Both the position numbers and the translations under genes were made by a program. From JBDRNE01 sp043812935 (GTDB lineage Bacteria > Omnitrophota > Gorgyraeia > Tantalellales > Tantalellaceae): DNA of 35,353 nucleotides. Position 1 is the stretch's first letter. Each line of letters begins with the position of its first letter. Positions 24,307 through 32,116 of this stretch are shown one piece after another. Below the pieces are notes generated by a model. The model saw nothing but the letters and a program-made list of their open reading frames with translations. It was not told the origin of the DNA and ran no database searches. The stretch spans positions 1-35,353 of the forward strand of contig JBDRLO010000049.1 of NCBI GenBank assembly GCA_043812935.1, written 5' to 3'.

Positions 24307-25659
24307 ATGAATTTTGTGAAAAGTAAAATTTTGGGAATGAGTATAACGGTTTATCCCAATACAATTAAAATCAAAGATAGTGTGTCAGGAAAAAACTTGA
24401 GTTTACCTGTTGAAAACGCAGTTTCATCCGGAGGAGTTATAAATAATCCCCAAAAGACAGGACAAGACATAAAGGAATTTTTGAAAGCGAACGGCGTTTT
24501 GACTAAAAATGTTATTACCGGAATATGGGGAAGTGGGGTTGTATTGCGTTTGATGAGAGTTCCGGTGTTTGGCCCTGAAGAGATCAAAAATCTGATAAAG
24601 GAAGAATCTTCAAAATACATGGTTTTTGCAGGCAGCCGGATTGTTTCTGATTTTCATACAATTGACGAAATAAACGAAAACGGCGAAAGGAAGCTGAAAA
24701 TTCTGGCAGTTGCCGCAAATAAAACAATAATTAATTCATATGTCGAAACTATGAAAAACGCGGGGTTAAATTTGACAGCTATTGATGTAAGTTCATTGGT
24801 TTTGGCCGGAGCGGTTTTTTTGAAGGATTCTGAACTTTTTAAAGGGATAGCAATTGTCGCGGCGCGGGAATACAATAACGCGACGATATTTGTTTTTGAA
24901 AAGGGAGAGATCAGATATCTCCACAAGGTTGATAGCCTGGAGATGCTGGATACTGAAATAGAATCAATGACAGCGTATTGCAAAAATGAGTTTGATGGCA
25001 GCGGAAGTTGTCAGGTGGTTTATTCGGATATTGAAACGGCGATGGCAGAGCAGGGAACAGTTTTGAAAGATACGGCTTTACAAAAGAATCTCATAACCGT
25101 TAACCTCTTACCCGTGGAAGAACTGAAAATAGTCAAATTTAAGAATGAAACATCTACGTTTATGAAATTTTTGGCAGTTGTTACCGTAGGAATGATGATT
25201 TATTTTTTTATGTTGTTTTTTCAGGCGTGGAACGCGTCTCGAATCGCGCAGAATATGCAGAAAGGTCTGGAAAAACCGGATGCTTCATTGAATGAACTGA
25301 TTAGTCTTGAGAAAATGGATGCGGTTTATCGTCAGGAAAAAACGTATCAACAGCAGATGATAAAGGAGTCCGGACAGGAAAATTGGTATGAGATCTCGCA
25401 GGAAATAAAACGGACAATTCCGAAAAGCGCGTATATCTTGAGCTTAATCAGTAACGATAAGGGGATCCTGCTGATTAAGGGAGAAGCGGCGGAGCAGAGA
25501 ATTGTATTCAGCTTTGTCCGTGCATTAAAAGAATCAAAGTTTTTTAATGACGTAAACCTGGAAGAGTCAAAAGATAAAGAGATCGACGCTGAAACAGCTT
25601 ACGCGTATTTTGTTATAAGGTGCAGAATCGCAGAGACAGGTGATAAAAATGAAAATTAA
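24307..25659 (+). CDS. PilM/GspL-like actin-fold assembly protein with membrane anchor
   Basis: 450 residues: a cytoplasmic PilM-like actin-type domain (about 1-250), then a short basic/acidic linker and one membrane segment at about 285-306 (FLAVVTVGMMIYFFMLFFQAW), then a periplasmic ferredoxin-like part (about 340-450). This is the GspL layout, or PilM fused to PilN. It links the ATPase to the periplasmic components. The next gene overlaps its end by 11 bases. The sequence is too divergent to choose firmly between the GspL and PilM/PilN names. Confidence 0.8.
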   Translation: MNFVKSKILGMSITVYPNTIKIKDSVSGKNLSLPVENAVSSGGVINNPQKTGQDIKEFLKANGVLTKNVITGIWGSGVVLRLMRVPVFGPEEIKNLIKEESSKYMVFAGSRIVSDFHTIDEINENGERKLKILAVAANKTIINSYVETMKNAGLNLTAIDVSSLVLAGAVFLKDSELFKGIAIVAAREYNNATIFVFEKGEIRYLHKVDSLEMLDTEIESMTAYCKNEFDGSGSCQVVYSDIETAMAEQGTVLKDTALQKNLITVNLLPVEELKIVKFKNETSTFMKFLAVVTVGMMIYFFMLFFQAWNASRIAQNMQKGLEKPDASLNELISLEKMDAVYRQEKTYQQQMIKESGQENWYEISQEIKRTIPKSAYILSLISNDKGILLIKGEAAEQRIVFSFVRALKESKFFNDVNLEESKDKEIDAETAYAYFVIRCRIAETGDKNEN

Positions 25660-26233
25660 CTTTAAGGCTTTAACTAATCTAAATATACGTGAAAAAGTTA
25701 TAATAGTTTTTATTGTTACATTTGTTTTCGGATTTATATTGTATAGTGTTCTTATCAAGCCGATTATGTATCATCATAAACTTTCACATCGCCACTTAAA
25801 CGTACAGAAAAATGTTTTAAAATCCAGGGAAGATAAACTACAAAGTTTGTCGCGGTTAAAAGATTCTTTTGAAAGGGTAAAAAACGAAGTTTTAACAAAC
25901 CGGTCAAAATTTTTTACCGAAGAAGAAGCTTTAAATTTTTTAAATGGGTTAGAATCCTGGGCAGAAGAAACAAAAACTGATATTGAGAAAATCCGGCCAA
26001 AGTCAGAAAGAATAGTTTATAATTTAGAAGCGATCGGTGTAAGGTATAAAAAAACGGAAGTTGAGATTTTTGTAACCGGGAAATTTAATTGTATCCTGAA
26101 TGTGTTTAAATCTATCGCAAAGTATAACAAGCTTTTGGCGGTTAGGGAAGTAGATATAAAACATATGGAAACGGATCCGTCTGTTCTTAATGTTAAGTTC
26201 AATTTGTATTTGTATGTTATACTGTCAAAATAA
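25649..26233 (+). CDS. PilO/GspM-like inner-membrane assembly protein
   Basis: 194 residues from the ATG at 25649; an in-frame GTG at 25640 is the alternative. One N-terminal membrane helix at 17-38 (VIIVFIVTFVFGFILYSVLI) is followed by a coiled-coil (about 50-95) and a ferredoxin-like C-terminal domain. Size and topology match PilO/GspM, which pair with the PilN/GspL periplasmic domain. It overlaps the upstream gene by 11 bases, which supports a complex with it. Confidence 0.8.
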   Translation: MKINFKALTNLNIREKVIIVFIVTFVFGFILYSVLIKPIMYHHKLSHRHLNVQKNVLKSREDKLQSLSRLKDSFERVKNEVLTNRSKFFTEEEALNFLNGLESWAEETKTDIEKIRPKSERIVYNLEAIGVRYKKTEVEIFVTGKFNCILNVFKSIAKYNKLLAVREVDIKHMETDPSVLNVKFNLYLYVILSK

Positions 26234-26257
26234 ATTTTAATTAATGGAGAGAAGTTT

Positions 26258-26707
26258 ATGTGTGAAACAGGTCTGAAGCGCGGAATATTATTGATTTTTA
26301 CCTGTATGGTGGTATTACTTGCGGATACTAGTATTGAGGCAAAAGATTTCGCGAGAAAATACGCGGGTATTGACGGTACAGAAATTCCGGTTAGTGACAC
26401 CGCTTCTGAAAAAGACAGCGTGCCTCCGGAACATACACCTCATAAAGGGTTTTTGCCTGAACACGAACACGGCCGTGACGACCCTTTTAACCCTAATTTT
26501 TCCAGCAAAGGATATCAAAACCCATCGGCAGTGAACCTGCAGGGCATAGTAAGCGACGGAGGAGAGTCACACGCGATTATAAACGGAAATATTGTCAGTG
26601 TCGGCGATAAGGTGGGAAACAATACTGTTCTTGAGATTAAAGAAAACTCTGTTGTGGTTAATGACGGCAGCGAGAACATTGAAATCAAACTTTTGCGAAG
26701 GAAGTAA
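26258..26707 (+). CDS. secreted PilP/GspC-like protein
   Basis: 149 residues: a signal peptide or N-terminal anchor (RGILLIFTCMVVLLADTS, cleavage near EAKDF), a low-complexity Asp/His/Pro/Glu linker, and a C-terminal domain with NLQGIVSDGGESHAIINGNIVSVGDKVGNNTVLEIKENSVVVNDG. That domain has the beta-barrel homology region of GspC and the PilP/T2SP family, which contact the secretin. It lies in the right order after PilO. No secretin gene is in the window. GGAGAG precedes the ATG. Confidence 0.75.
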   Translation: MCETGLKRGILLIFTCMVVLLADTSIEAKDFARKYAGIDGTEIPVSDTASEKDSVPPEHTPHKGFLPEHEHGRDDPFNPNFSSKGYQNPSAVNLQGIVSDGGESHAIINGNIVSVGDKVGNNTVLEIKENSVVVNDGSENIEIKLLRRK

Positions 26708-26712
26708 ACAAT

Positions 26713-29052
26713 ATGAGGAAACATATACATTACAGAATGGGTATTAGGTCTAAACTTACATTGCTGATATGTATTGTGTCAATTCTTGTTATGGCTATAG
26801 GCATTTCCCTGGGGTATTTTTGGGCATACAATTTGGTAAAAGAAACCGTTGGTAAAGAACATCAAACTACAGCTGAAGTTTTGGCAGAAACGATTAATTC
26901 TATGATAGACGAACAGCTGCGCAACCTGAAAATTTATGCTAGCCGTTTATTGTGGAAAAAAATAGTACGGGATAAAAACGCGGTTTATGAAAACATGGAC
27001 GCGGAAAGTATTGAAAAGTATCTTCAGGAAATAGACGAAAAATGGCCTGATGCTTCGGGGGAAACAGTTTGGATTAAAGAATATCTTGAAAACAATGTTA
27101 GTTTATATCTTAAGAACGTTTTGCTAAAAGAACGTGGTGAAGTTGCTGAGTTCTTTATAACGGATAAATACGGAGGGATTGTTGCTGCATCGGGGAAAAC
27201 TTCGGATTTTTACCAGGCAGATGAATCTTGGTGGCAGGAAGCGTTTGATAATGGTGAAGGGAAGATTTTTATCGGTGAGATTGAGTATGATGAATCTTCC
27301 GGGGTATGGGCGATACCTTTTGCGGTTCCCATAGAAGATGAAAATGGAAGGGCGATAGGTATATGTAAAATTTTGGTTCATGTAACAGATTTTTTTGAAC
27401 CTATAGCGAACTTTCATATTGGTAAAACAGGACACGCGTTTATGTTTGATAAATTTGGAAATATTGTTTTTCATAAGGGGATTGAACCTTTCAGTGACAG
27501 GATGCTTAAGAATGTAAACATTGAAAACCTTTTAAGCGCGAAGGAAAAATGGATTGTGCGAAAAGAATCACATTTTCATGATGAGACAATGTTTTTGACG
27601 TTCGCGAAAATTAAACATCCTTTACTTGTGGGCGCGGGAATATACTGGAACGTGTTTATCGGACAGAATGCGGATGAAGTGTTTGTTCCGCTAAGAAAAC
27701 TGGTTATAGGAGGTTTGATAGTAGCCGTTTTTATGATAGTACTTTTGGTTCCGGCAGGTGTTGTTTTGGGGGGAGTTTTTTCAAAACCCATAAAAGAACT
27801 GCAAAACGCGGCAATAGAGGTTTCGTCCGGTAATCTTGATTACAAGATGGATATAAAAACCGGAGATGAAATTCAAGATCTTGCGGAAATATTTAACAAA
27901 ATGACGTTAGATTTAAAACTTAATACAACTTCGATTGTTAATTTAAACAATGAGATTAATATAAGAAAGCAGACGGAACAAAAAATAATTCAGGCGGCAA
28001 AAGAATGGGAACAGACGTTTAATTCTATTTCTGACGCGGTTAGTATCCAAAACAAGGATTGTGAATACGTTAAAGTAAACAAAAAATTCTTGGAAATTGT
28101 AAATCTGCCGGAAAAAGACGTCATCGGAGAAAAATGTTTCCAAATAGTGCATGATGCAAATGGCCCCATAAAAGATAATCCCTGTACGCACACAATAAAA
28201 ACCCAAAAGCCTTGTGAACTGGAAGGATTTGTGCCTCGGATGAACAAATATTTTTATATATCAACCTCACCGATATTTAATGAAGATGGGGGATTTGAAG
28301 GCATTGTTCACATCATGCGTGATATTACGGAGCAAAAAAAAATGCAAGCAGAACTAGAACGGGCTGTGGAAACAAAATCGAATTTTATTTCCGTTGTATC
28401 GCATGAACTCAGGACGCCTTTAACTATTATAAAAGAAAGCGTTTCCGTGCTTTTTGATGAAATGGCCGGCAAAATTAATGAAAAACAAAGAAAATTTTTA
28501 AGCATTGCTACAAGAAACATTGATCGCCTTGCGAGGCTTATAAACAATGTTTTGGATTTTCAGAAATTGGATTCCGGCAAAATGCAGTTTAATTTTGAAA
28601 AAGCGAATATAAATGAAACCATTGAGGAAACAGTAAAAACTATGACCCCTTTGGCAGAAGATGAGAATTTAAAGCTTTTAATTAAACTTGGCAAAAATTT
28701 GCCGGATATAAATTTTGATAAAGACAAAATCATACAGGTTATGACCAATCTGTTGAACAATGCCATAAAATTTACGGAGAAAGGCAGTATTACGGTTAGC
28801 AGTTGTGTGGAAGAAGATAAAAAGAGTATTAAAGTTGCAGTTAAAGACACTGGCTCTGGGATAAAAGAAGAAGACATGCATAGATTATTTCAACGCTTTG
28901 AACAGCTGGAAGAACTTGAAAGCAAAAGGGCAGGCGGTACGGGGTTGGGGCTTGCTATATCAAAAGAAATAATTGATGTTCATAAGGGCAAGATTTGGGC
29001 GGAATCAACTCCGGGCAAAGGAACTGTTTTTTATTTTAGTTTACCTGTTTAA
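26713..29052 (+). CDS. sensor histidine kinase with periplasmic Cache-like sensor, HAMP and PAS domains
   Basis: 779 residues: membrane helix 1 at 14-36, an extracytoplasmic sensor of about 290 residues (Cache-like; DESWWQEAFDNGEGKIFIGE and GHAFMFDKFGNIVFHKG are typical), membrane helix 2 at about 331-353, HAMP (PIKELQNAAIEVSSGNLDY), a PAS domain at about 430-545 with three Cys (GEKCFQIVH, NPCTH, KPCELE), HisKA with phospho-His564 (SHELRTPL), and HATPase with N-box NLLNNAIKF, G1 DTGSGI and G2 GGTGLGLAIS. The kinase has no receiver domain, so the single-domain regulator at 18040 is a candidate partner. It starts 5 bases after the PilP-like gene. Confidence 0.93.
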   Translation: MRKHIHYRMGIRSKLTLLICIVSILVMAIGISLGYFWAYNLVKETVGKEHQTTAEVLAETINSMIDEQLRNLKIYASRLLWKKIVRDKNAVYENMDAESIEKYLQEIDEKWPDASGETVWIKEYLENNVSLYLKNVLLKERGEVAEFFITDKYGGIVAASGKTSDFYQADESWWQEAFDNGEGKIFIGEIEYDESSGVWAIPFAVPIEDENGRAIGICKILVHVTDFFEPIANFHIGKTGHAFMFDKFGNIVFHKGIEPFSDRMLKNVNIENLLSAKEKWIVRKESHFHDETMFLTFAKIKHPLLVGAGIYWNVFIGQNADEVFVPLRKLVIGGLIVAVFMIVLLVPAGVVLGGVFSKPIKELQNAAIEVSSGNLDYKMDIKTGDEIQDLAEIFNKMTLDLKLNTTSIVNLNNEINIRKQTEQKIIQAAKEWEQTFNSISDAVSIQNKDCEYVKVNKKFLEIVNLPEKDVIGEKCFQIVHDANGPIKDNPCTHTIKTQKPCELEGFVPRMNKYFYISTSPIFNEDGGFEGIVHIMRDITEQKKMQAELERAVETKSNFISVVSHELRTPLTIIKESVSVLFDEMAGKINEKQRKFLSIATRNIDRLARLINNVLDFQKLDSGKMQFNFEKANINETIEETVKTMTPLAEDENLKLLIKLGKNLPDINFDKDKIIQVMTNLLNNAIKFTEKGSITVSSCVEEDKKSIKVAVKDTGSGIKEEDMHRLFQRFEQLEELESKRAGGTGLGLAISKEIIDVHKGKIWAESTPGKGTVFYFSLPV

Positions 29053-29064
29053 ACAGTATAGATA

Positions 29065-29085
29065 GGGTACAGGCCTGCCTGTCCC
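29065..29085 (+). repeat. short hairpin repeat
   Basis: ACAGGC (29069-29074) pairs with GCCTGT (29077-29082), with GGG and CCC on the outside and one bulge. It resembles the hairpin at 15804-15860 and lies just after the histidine kinase stop. No T-run follows, so a terminator role is doubtful. Confidence 0.55.
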
Positions 29086-29170
29086 GTTTATCAAGTCAAG
29101 TTAGTTAGCTTGGCTACTACGATACGGATATTGCCCAGTTTTAACAGTTTATATATTGAAAAGGCAAATT

Positions 29171-29893
29171 ATGAACGAAATAAATTCAATAAATTTGAAA
29201 CCATCTGAATATAAACAAAAAGGCCTTTATTTAATTTTACCGGATTCTACAATATTAGAAATGACCAAACAGAATATTGAAACAAAAGCCGCGGAGTTTT
29301 GGAAGGATCCTGACAAAATTAATCCAGAACTGAAAAATGCGGTTGATTTGCAGAGATGTTCGTTTTGTCCGCTTAAGGGGAAAGACGATCTGTGTGACGC
29401 AATGCGGCCAATCTTTCCATTTTTAGATATTGTTGATAAATATATGTCTTTTGATAAAGTATTTGCGTTTTATAAAGGAGATGAAAAGAATTTACTGCAT
29501 GTTGCGGAAACTACAATTTATAAAGCGCTTACGTATGTTTCGATTTTAAGCCTCATGCAGTATTGTCAAATTGGAAGACAGTACTGGAAATATTATTTTG
29601 GCATTGTGCCAGTTGAAGGCGGCCAGGAAATGGTAAATCGTATGTATTTGAACATGTACTGGATTCATAAAGGAAATAACTCTGAGATAGACGCGGTTAT
29701 TACAAAGTTTGTTGACCAGATCAGGATCACAAGTCAGAATCAGGTGAAACGCCTTAATCTTATTTGTAAAAATGATGCTTTTATGGACGCGTTTGTTGAA
29801 ACCCAAATTATTACAGAATTTTTGTCTATGGACATTGAAAAACAGATTGAAGAATCTTTCAGGAAATTTAAAGAATCAGGCAGGATAATGTAA
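29171..29893 (+). CDS. conserved-looking protein of unknown function with a Cys cluster
   Basis: 240 residues from the ATG at 29171; a TTG at 29156 would add five residues. I do not recognise the family. Residues Cys63, Cys66 and Cys75 (CSFCPLKGKDDLC) look like a metal or iron-sulfur site. The rest is largely helical with few hydrophobic runs long enough to span a membrane (an LTYVSILSLMQYC segment is borderline). It follows the histidine kinase after a repeat-rich 118-base gap, and could be co-transcribed with it or separate. Codon use looks like its neighbours. Confidence 0.6.
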   Translation: MNEINSINLKPSEYKQKGLYLILPDSTILEMTKQNIETKAAEFWKDPDKINPELKNAVDLQRCSFCPLKGKDDLCDAMRPIFPFLDIVDKYMSFDKVFAFYKGDEKNLLHVAETTIYKALTYVSILSLMQYCQIGRQYWKYYFGIVPVEGGQEMVNRMYLNMYWIHKGNNSEIDAVITKFVDQIRITSQNQVKRLNLICKNDAFMDAFVETQIITEFLSMDIEKQIEESFRKFKESGRIM

Positions 29894-29907
29894 TTGCATA
29901 ATTGTAG

Positions 29908-29927
29908 GGGCGAGGCATGCCTCGCCC
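29908..29927 (+). repeat. perfect 20-bp palindrome (GTAGGGGCGAG-type repeat)
   Basis: GGGCGAGGCATGCCTCGCCC is exactly self-complementary, preceded by GTAG. Elements of this type (GTAGGGGCGA...) are common interspersed palindromes in many environmental bacterial genomes. It occupies the gap between the unknown gene and the TauE-like gene. Confidence 0.85.
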
Positions 29928-30017
29928 GTTGATGGTCATTCTGCTTGCAAAGGGCATGGCATGCTCCCAGATTAACAAAAAAAAAGATATCTTTATTGGA
30001 TTTACATAAACAAAAAC

Positions 30018-30386
30018 ATGGAGGGTGAATTGGCTCTGATATTATATTTGATTGTTGGTTTGTTTGCCGGTATTGTAAGCGGATTAATCGGTATTGGTGG
30101 CGGCATAGTTATTGTACCGTGTCTTATCTATATTTTTAAATTTTCCCAGCACTCGGCGCAGGGAACAACTTTGGCAATGCTTGTTCCGCCGATAGGTTTA
30201 TTAGCGGCATGGACATATTTTAAAGGGGGCCATGTTAACCTTCCGGTTGCAGGTTTGCTTTGCCTGGGATTTGTTGCCGGAGGGTATTTTGGAGCAAAAT
30301 TTGCGGTGGGACTTCCTGAGGTTATTTTGCGTAAAGTTTTCGGCACGTGTCTTTTAATAATTTCCGGGTACATGATAATCAAATAA
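30018..30386 (+). CDS. half-size TauE/SafE family permease
   Basis: 122 residues from the ATG at 30018. An in-frame TTG at 30030 sits 4-5 bases after GGAGGG, a better ribosome position, and may be the real start (118 residues). It contains one TauE repeat: GLFAGIVSGLIGIGGGIVIVPCLIY and GTTLAMLVPPIGLLAAWTYF, with four hydrophobic segments. Full-length TauE/SafE proteins have two such repeats (about 250 residues), so this form would have to dimerise. The family transports sulfite, sulfoacetate or other organic anions; the substrate here is unknown. A terminator follows, so it is probably a single-gene unit. Confidence 0.83.
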   Translation: MEGELALILYLIVGLFAGIVSGLIGIGGGIVIVPCLIYIFKFSQHSAQGTTLAMLVPPIGLLAAWTYFKGGHVNLPVAGLLCLGFVAGGYFGAKFAVGLPEVILRKVFGTCLLIISGYMIIK

Positions 30387-30431
30387 TTCGGGGATAGGCT
30401 TAATGCAATTTTGTGATTCTTTTTTACTTTT

Positions 30432-30467
30432 AAGATGCGAGGTAAGTATGCTTCCCATCTTTTTTTC
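30432..30467 (+). terminator. rho-independent terminator after the TauE-like gene
   Basis: AAGATG (30432-30437) pairs with CATCTT (30456-30461), extended by an inner stem of about four pairs after one mismatch. It is followed by a run of seven T (30461-30467). It separates the permease from the ArsR operon. Confidence 0.72.
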
Positions 30468-30516
30468 TTTCAGGTTTTAACGGATTTTCCAATCTTAAAT
30501 ATTTACTTTTTTACGC

Positions 30517-30547
30517 TTGACATAAATGTATTTTGTAGTAAACTACA
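30517..30547 (+). promoter_or_regulatory. promoter with palindromic operator for the ArsR operon
   Basis: TTGACA at 30517-30522 is a perfect -35 box. With a 16-base spacer TAAACT at 30539-30544 gives the -10 box (4 of 6 bases). A perfect palindrome TGTAGTAAACTACA (30534-30547) covers the -10 region. Its position 65 bases before the ArsR-type gene suggests that the regulator represses its own operon by blocking the polymerase. Confidence 0.7.
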
Positions 30548-30611
30548 TTCGCATATGAGCATATAGATATAAGTCGGGTTTTAAGCTTAAATTCAAAGAG
30601 AGAATAGCAGT

Positions 30612-30944
30612 ATGATGAAGATAAAAAAAGCGAGACAAATACTTAAATCCTTTGCCGATGATACTCGTTTGAGGATTATTAATTTACTTAAGTATAAAAA
30701 GGAAATTAATGTGACCGAACTATGTGAAATACTTGAAAAAAACCAGTCAAATGTGTCCAAACATCTCACGCGGTTACGGTTAACCGGTATTGTCGGAGAC
30801 AAACGTCAGGGGAATAATGTCCACTATTTTTTAGCGCCCCCTACGAATAGGGCGCACAAAGAACTGCTTAATTCTATTACAAAAGGGCTCAAAGATTTAG
30901 AAATATTTAAAGAGGATGCAAAAAGATTAGGAATTCGCAAATAA
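30612..30944 (+). CDS. ArsR-family winged-helix regulator
   Basis: 110 residues with the ArsR fold: ARQILKSFADDTRLRIINLL (residues 7-26), then the recognition helix block NVTELCEILEKNQSNVSKHLTRLRLTGIV (33-61), then the wing GDKRQGNNVHYFLA. The ELCVCDL metal site of true arsenic/metal sensors is reduced to one Cys (Cys38), so a metal sensor role is not supported and another ligand or none is likely. It is the first gene of a four-gene operon with a TTGACA promoter and a palindrome over the -10 region, which fits autorepression. The ATG follows GAGAGAATAGCAGT; the second ATG (30615) is also possible. Confidence 0.85.
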   Translation: MMKIKKARQILKSFADDTRLRIINLLKYKKEINVTELCEILEKNQSNVSKHLTRLRLTGIVGDKRQGNNVHYFLAPPTNRAHKELLNSITKGLKDLEIFKEDAKRLGIRK

Positions 30945-30971
30945 CTAATATTAAAACAGGAGGTGTTTTGA

Positions 30972-31304
30972 ATGAGAAAAACTTTATTTTTGTTAATCAT
31001 GTCTGTGATTCTAGTAACGGTGGTATTTTCTCCGTTTGCTGTTTCACAGGAACAAGAAGATTTGGAAAACTATACAGATGGAACCGTTGTAAATGTTTCG
31101 GACGGGATTATTACCATCAGTGAATATGATTTTGATGTAGATGGGGAAAAGAACGTTGTATATGAAATTACATCAGAATCGGAATTTGAAAATGTCGATT
31201 CTCTTGGAAATATTCAAAAAGGCAATGAAGTGTCTATTGAGTACATTGTTAAAGACGGGAAAAATCAGATAGTATCGATTTATCTGTACGAAGAAGAGGA
31301 ATAG
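30972..31304 (+). CDS. small secreted acidic protein
   Basis: 110 residues with a clear signal peptide (MRKTLFLLIMSVILVTVVFSPFAVSQ, cleavage near residue 25). The mature part is acidic and beta-rich: YTDGTVVNVSDGIITISEYDF, EKNVVYEITSESEFENVDSLGNIQKGNEVSIEYIVKDGKNQIVSI. It looks like a small OB- or DUF5666-type beta domain, not assigned with certainty. A strong AGGAGGTG ribosome site lies upstream. Second gene of the ArsR operon, 27 bases after the regulator. Confidence 0.75.
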   Translation: MRKTLFLLIMSVILVTVVFSPFAVSQEQEDLENYTDGTVVNVSDGIITISEYDFDVDGEKNVVYEITSESEFENVDSLGNIQKGNEVSIEYIVKDGKNQIVSIYLYEEEE

Positions 31305-31343
31305 TCTTAGGAAAATGTGATATATACTCTAAAGGAGAGAGCA

Positions 31344-31574
31344 ATGTCAAAGAAAGATATAGCAAAATGTCCAAGGTGTGCAACCCCCATAGAGATAGAA
31401 GACGAAGTTGAAATCGGCGACATTTTATATTGTTTAAACTGCGATGCGGAATTGGAAGTAATAAAAATCTATCCCATTAAGCTTAGGGATTTGGAGAGAT
31501 TTGAACCGAGCGAAGAAATGTCCGACTTTCGTGACTTTTATGAGAATGATCAAGATTATGAAGGAGATGAATAG
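31344..31574 (+). CDS. LysW-like amino-group carrier protein/zinc ribbon
   Basis: 76 residues from the ATG at 31344 (AAAGGAGAGAGCA ribosome site); a start at 31317 would add nine residues and lacks a site. The N-terminal part (Cys9, Cys12, Cys30, Cys33; CPRCATPIEIEDEVEIGDILYC and NCDAELEVI) matches the LysW zinc ribbon, an amino-group carrier to which an amino acid is joined at the C-terminal glutamate in lysine/arginine synthesis of Thermus and archaea. The C-terminus here ends YEGDE, again with Glu last, but is 20 residues longer and acidic. No LysX, LysZ, LysY, LysJ or LysK homologue is next to it. Confidence 0.78.
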   Translation: MSKKDIAKCPRCATPIEIEDEVEIGDILYCLNCDAELEVIKIYPIKLRDLERFEPSEEMSDFRDFYENDQDYEGDE

Positions 31575-31601
31575 TGCGTTTTTTTTAAAGGGGGGTGAAA
31601 A

Positions 31602-31685
31602 ATGAAAAAATGTGCGACGAAAAGTGCTAAAGAAGGATGCAAGAAAAGTCCTGCTAAAAAAGCAGCGCCGAAAAAAAAGAAATAG
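31602..31685 (+). CDS. 27-residue lysine-rich peptide
   Basis: MKKCATKSAKEGCKKSPAKK followed by AAPKKKK. The ATG has a strong GGGGGGTG site 5-6 bases upstream, the frame is clean, and a terminator follows at 31713. It has 12 Lys and two Cys (Cys4, Cys13). It could be a DNA/RNA-binding or membrane-active peptide; its family is unknown to me. It sits 27 bases after the LysW-like gene, so it is the last member of the ArsR operon. Confidence 0.65.
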   Translation: MKKCATKSAKEGCKKSPAKKAAPKKKK

Positions 31686-31712
31686 TTTTTGATAGGTATT
31701 AGAATAGATAAG

Positions 31713-31748
31713 AACCGCAGAGAGATGAAATATGTTTCTGCGGTTTTT
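31713..31748 (+). terminator. rho-independent terminator of the ArsR operon
   Basis: AACCGCAGA (31713-31721) pairs perfectly with TCTGCGGTT (31737-31745), with a 15-base loop, followed by TTT then ATTTTT. It is the strongest terminator in the window and ends the operon that started at 30612. Confidence 0.85.
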
Positions 31749-31858
31749 ATTTTTAGATATGCTATTGACCTGAAAAATATTATTAAAGATTTTTTCCGCG
31801 CATCAGAAATTTAAAATATCCCTAAAAATATAATCCCTAAATCTCAGAGCCGGTTAAT

Positions 31859-31893
31859 CTGATCCAAAAGCAGCTTGCTTTTTTATTGATCAG
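31859..31893 (+). terminator. nested hairpin with T-run
   Basis: The outer arms CTGATC (31859-31864) and GATCAG (31888-31893) enclose AAAAGCA (31866-31872) and TGCTTTT (31876-31882), with T residues continuing to 31884. It looks like a weak terminator or attenuator; no gene immediately precedes it, so its role is unsure. Confidence 0.45.
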
Positions 31894-32005
31894 TCAGTGT
31901 TAACTGATGATTTACTTTTGCCTCAGAATTTTAGCACATAAGTCTTTTATTTATAATGAGTTCAAAAATAGTAACGTAAAAAAGGAAAAAGTAAGCACAT
32001 TTTTG

Positions 32006-32035
32006 TTGATCTAACAAGGAGGGATATGTTATATT
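32006..32035 (+). promoter_or_regulatory. candidate promoter of the giant protein gene
   Basis: TTGATC at 32006-32011 and TATATT at 32030-32035 with an 18-base spacer, about 75 bases before the expected first codon. The ribosome site is AAGGGTG, ending about 11 bases before the ATG at 32117. Confidence 0.5.
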
Positions 32036-32116
32036 AATCTAACTGTTTAATGGCTTAAACGAGTTCGATATTAGACCTAATGCAAATATACACAGTGAAA
32101 AGGGTGTAAATAAAAA

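Larger units (their letters stand above)
31749..32116 (+). other. long intergenic region before the giant protein gene
   Basis: This 368-base AT-rich gap has no convincing open frame on either strand. It holds the nested hairpin at 31859-31893 and the promoter candidate at 32006-32035 listed separately, plus the small inverted pair TCAGT...ACTGA at 31894-31907. I see nothing else in it. Confidence 0.6.

Noticed and set aside
31749..32116. Riboswitch or small RNA upstream of the giant protein
   Set aside because: Only simple hairpins are visible, and I could not match any known riboswitch core; a covariance search would be needed to say more.
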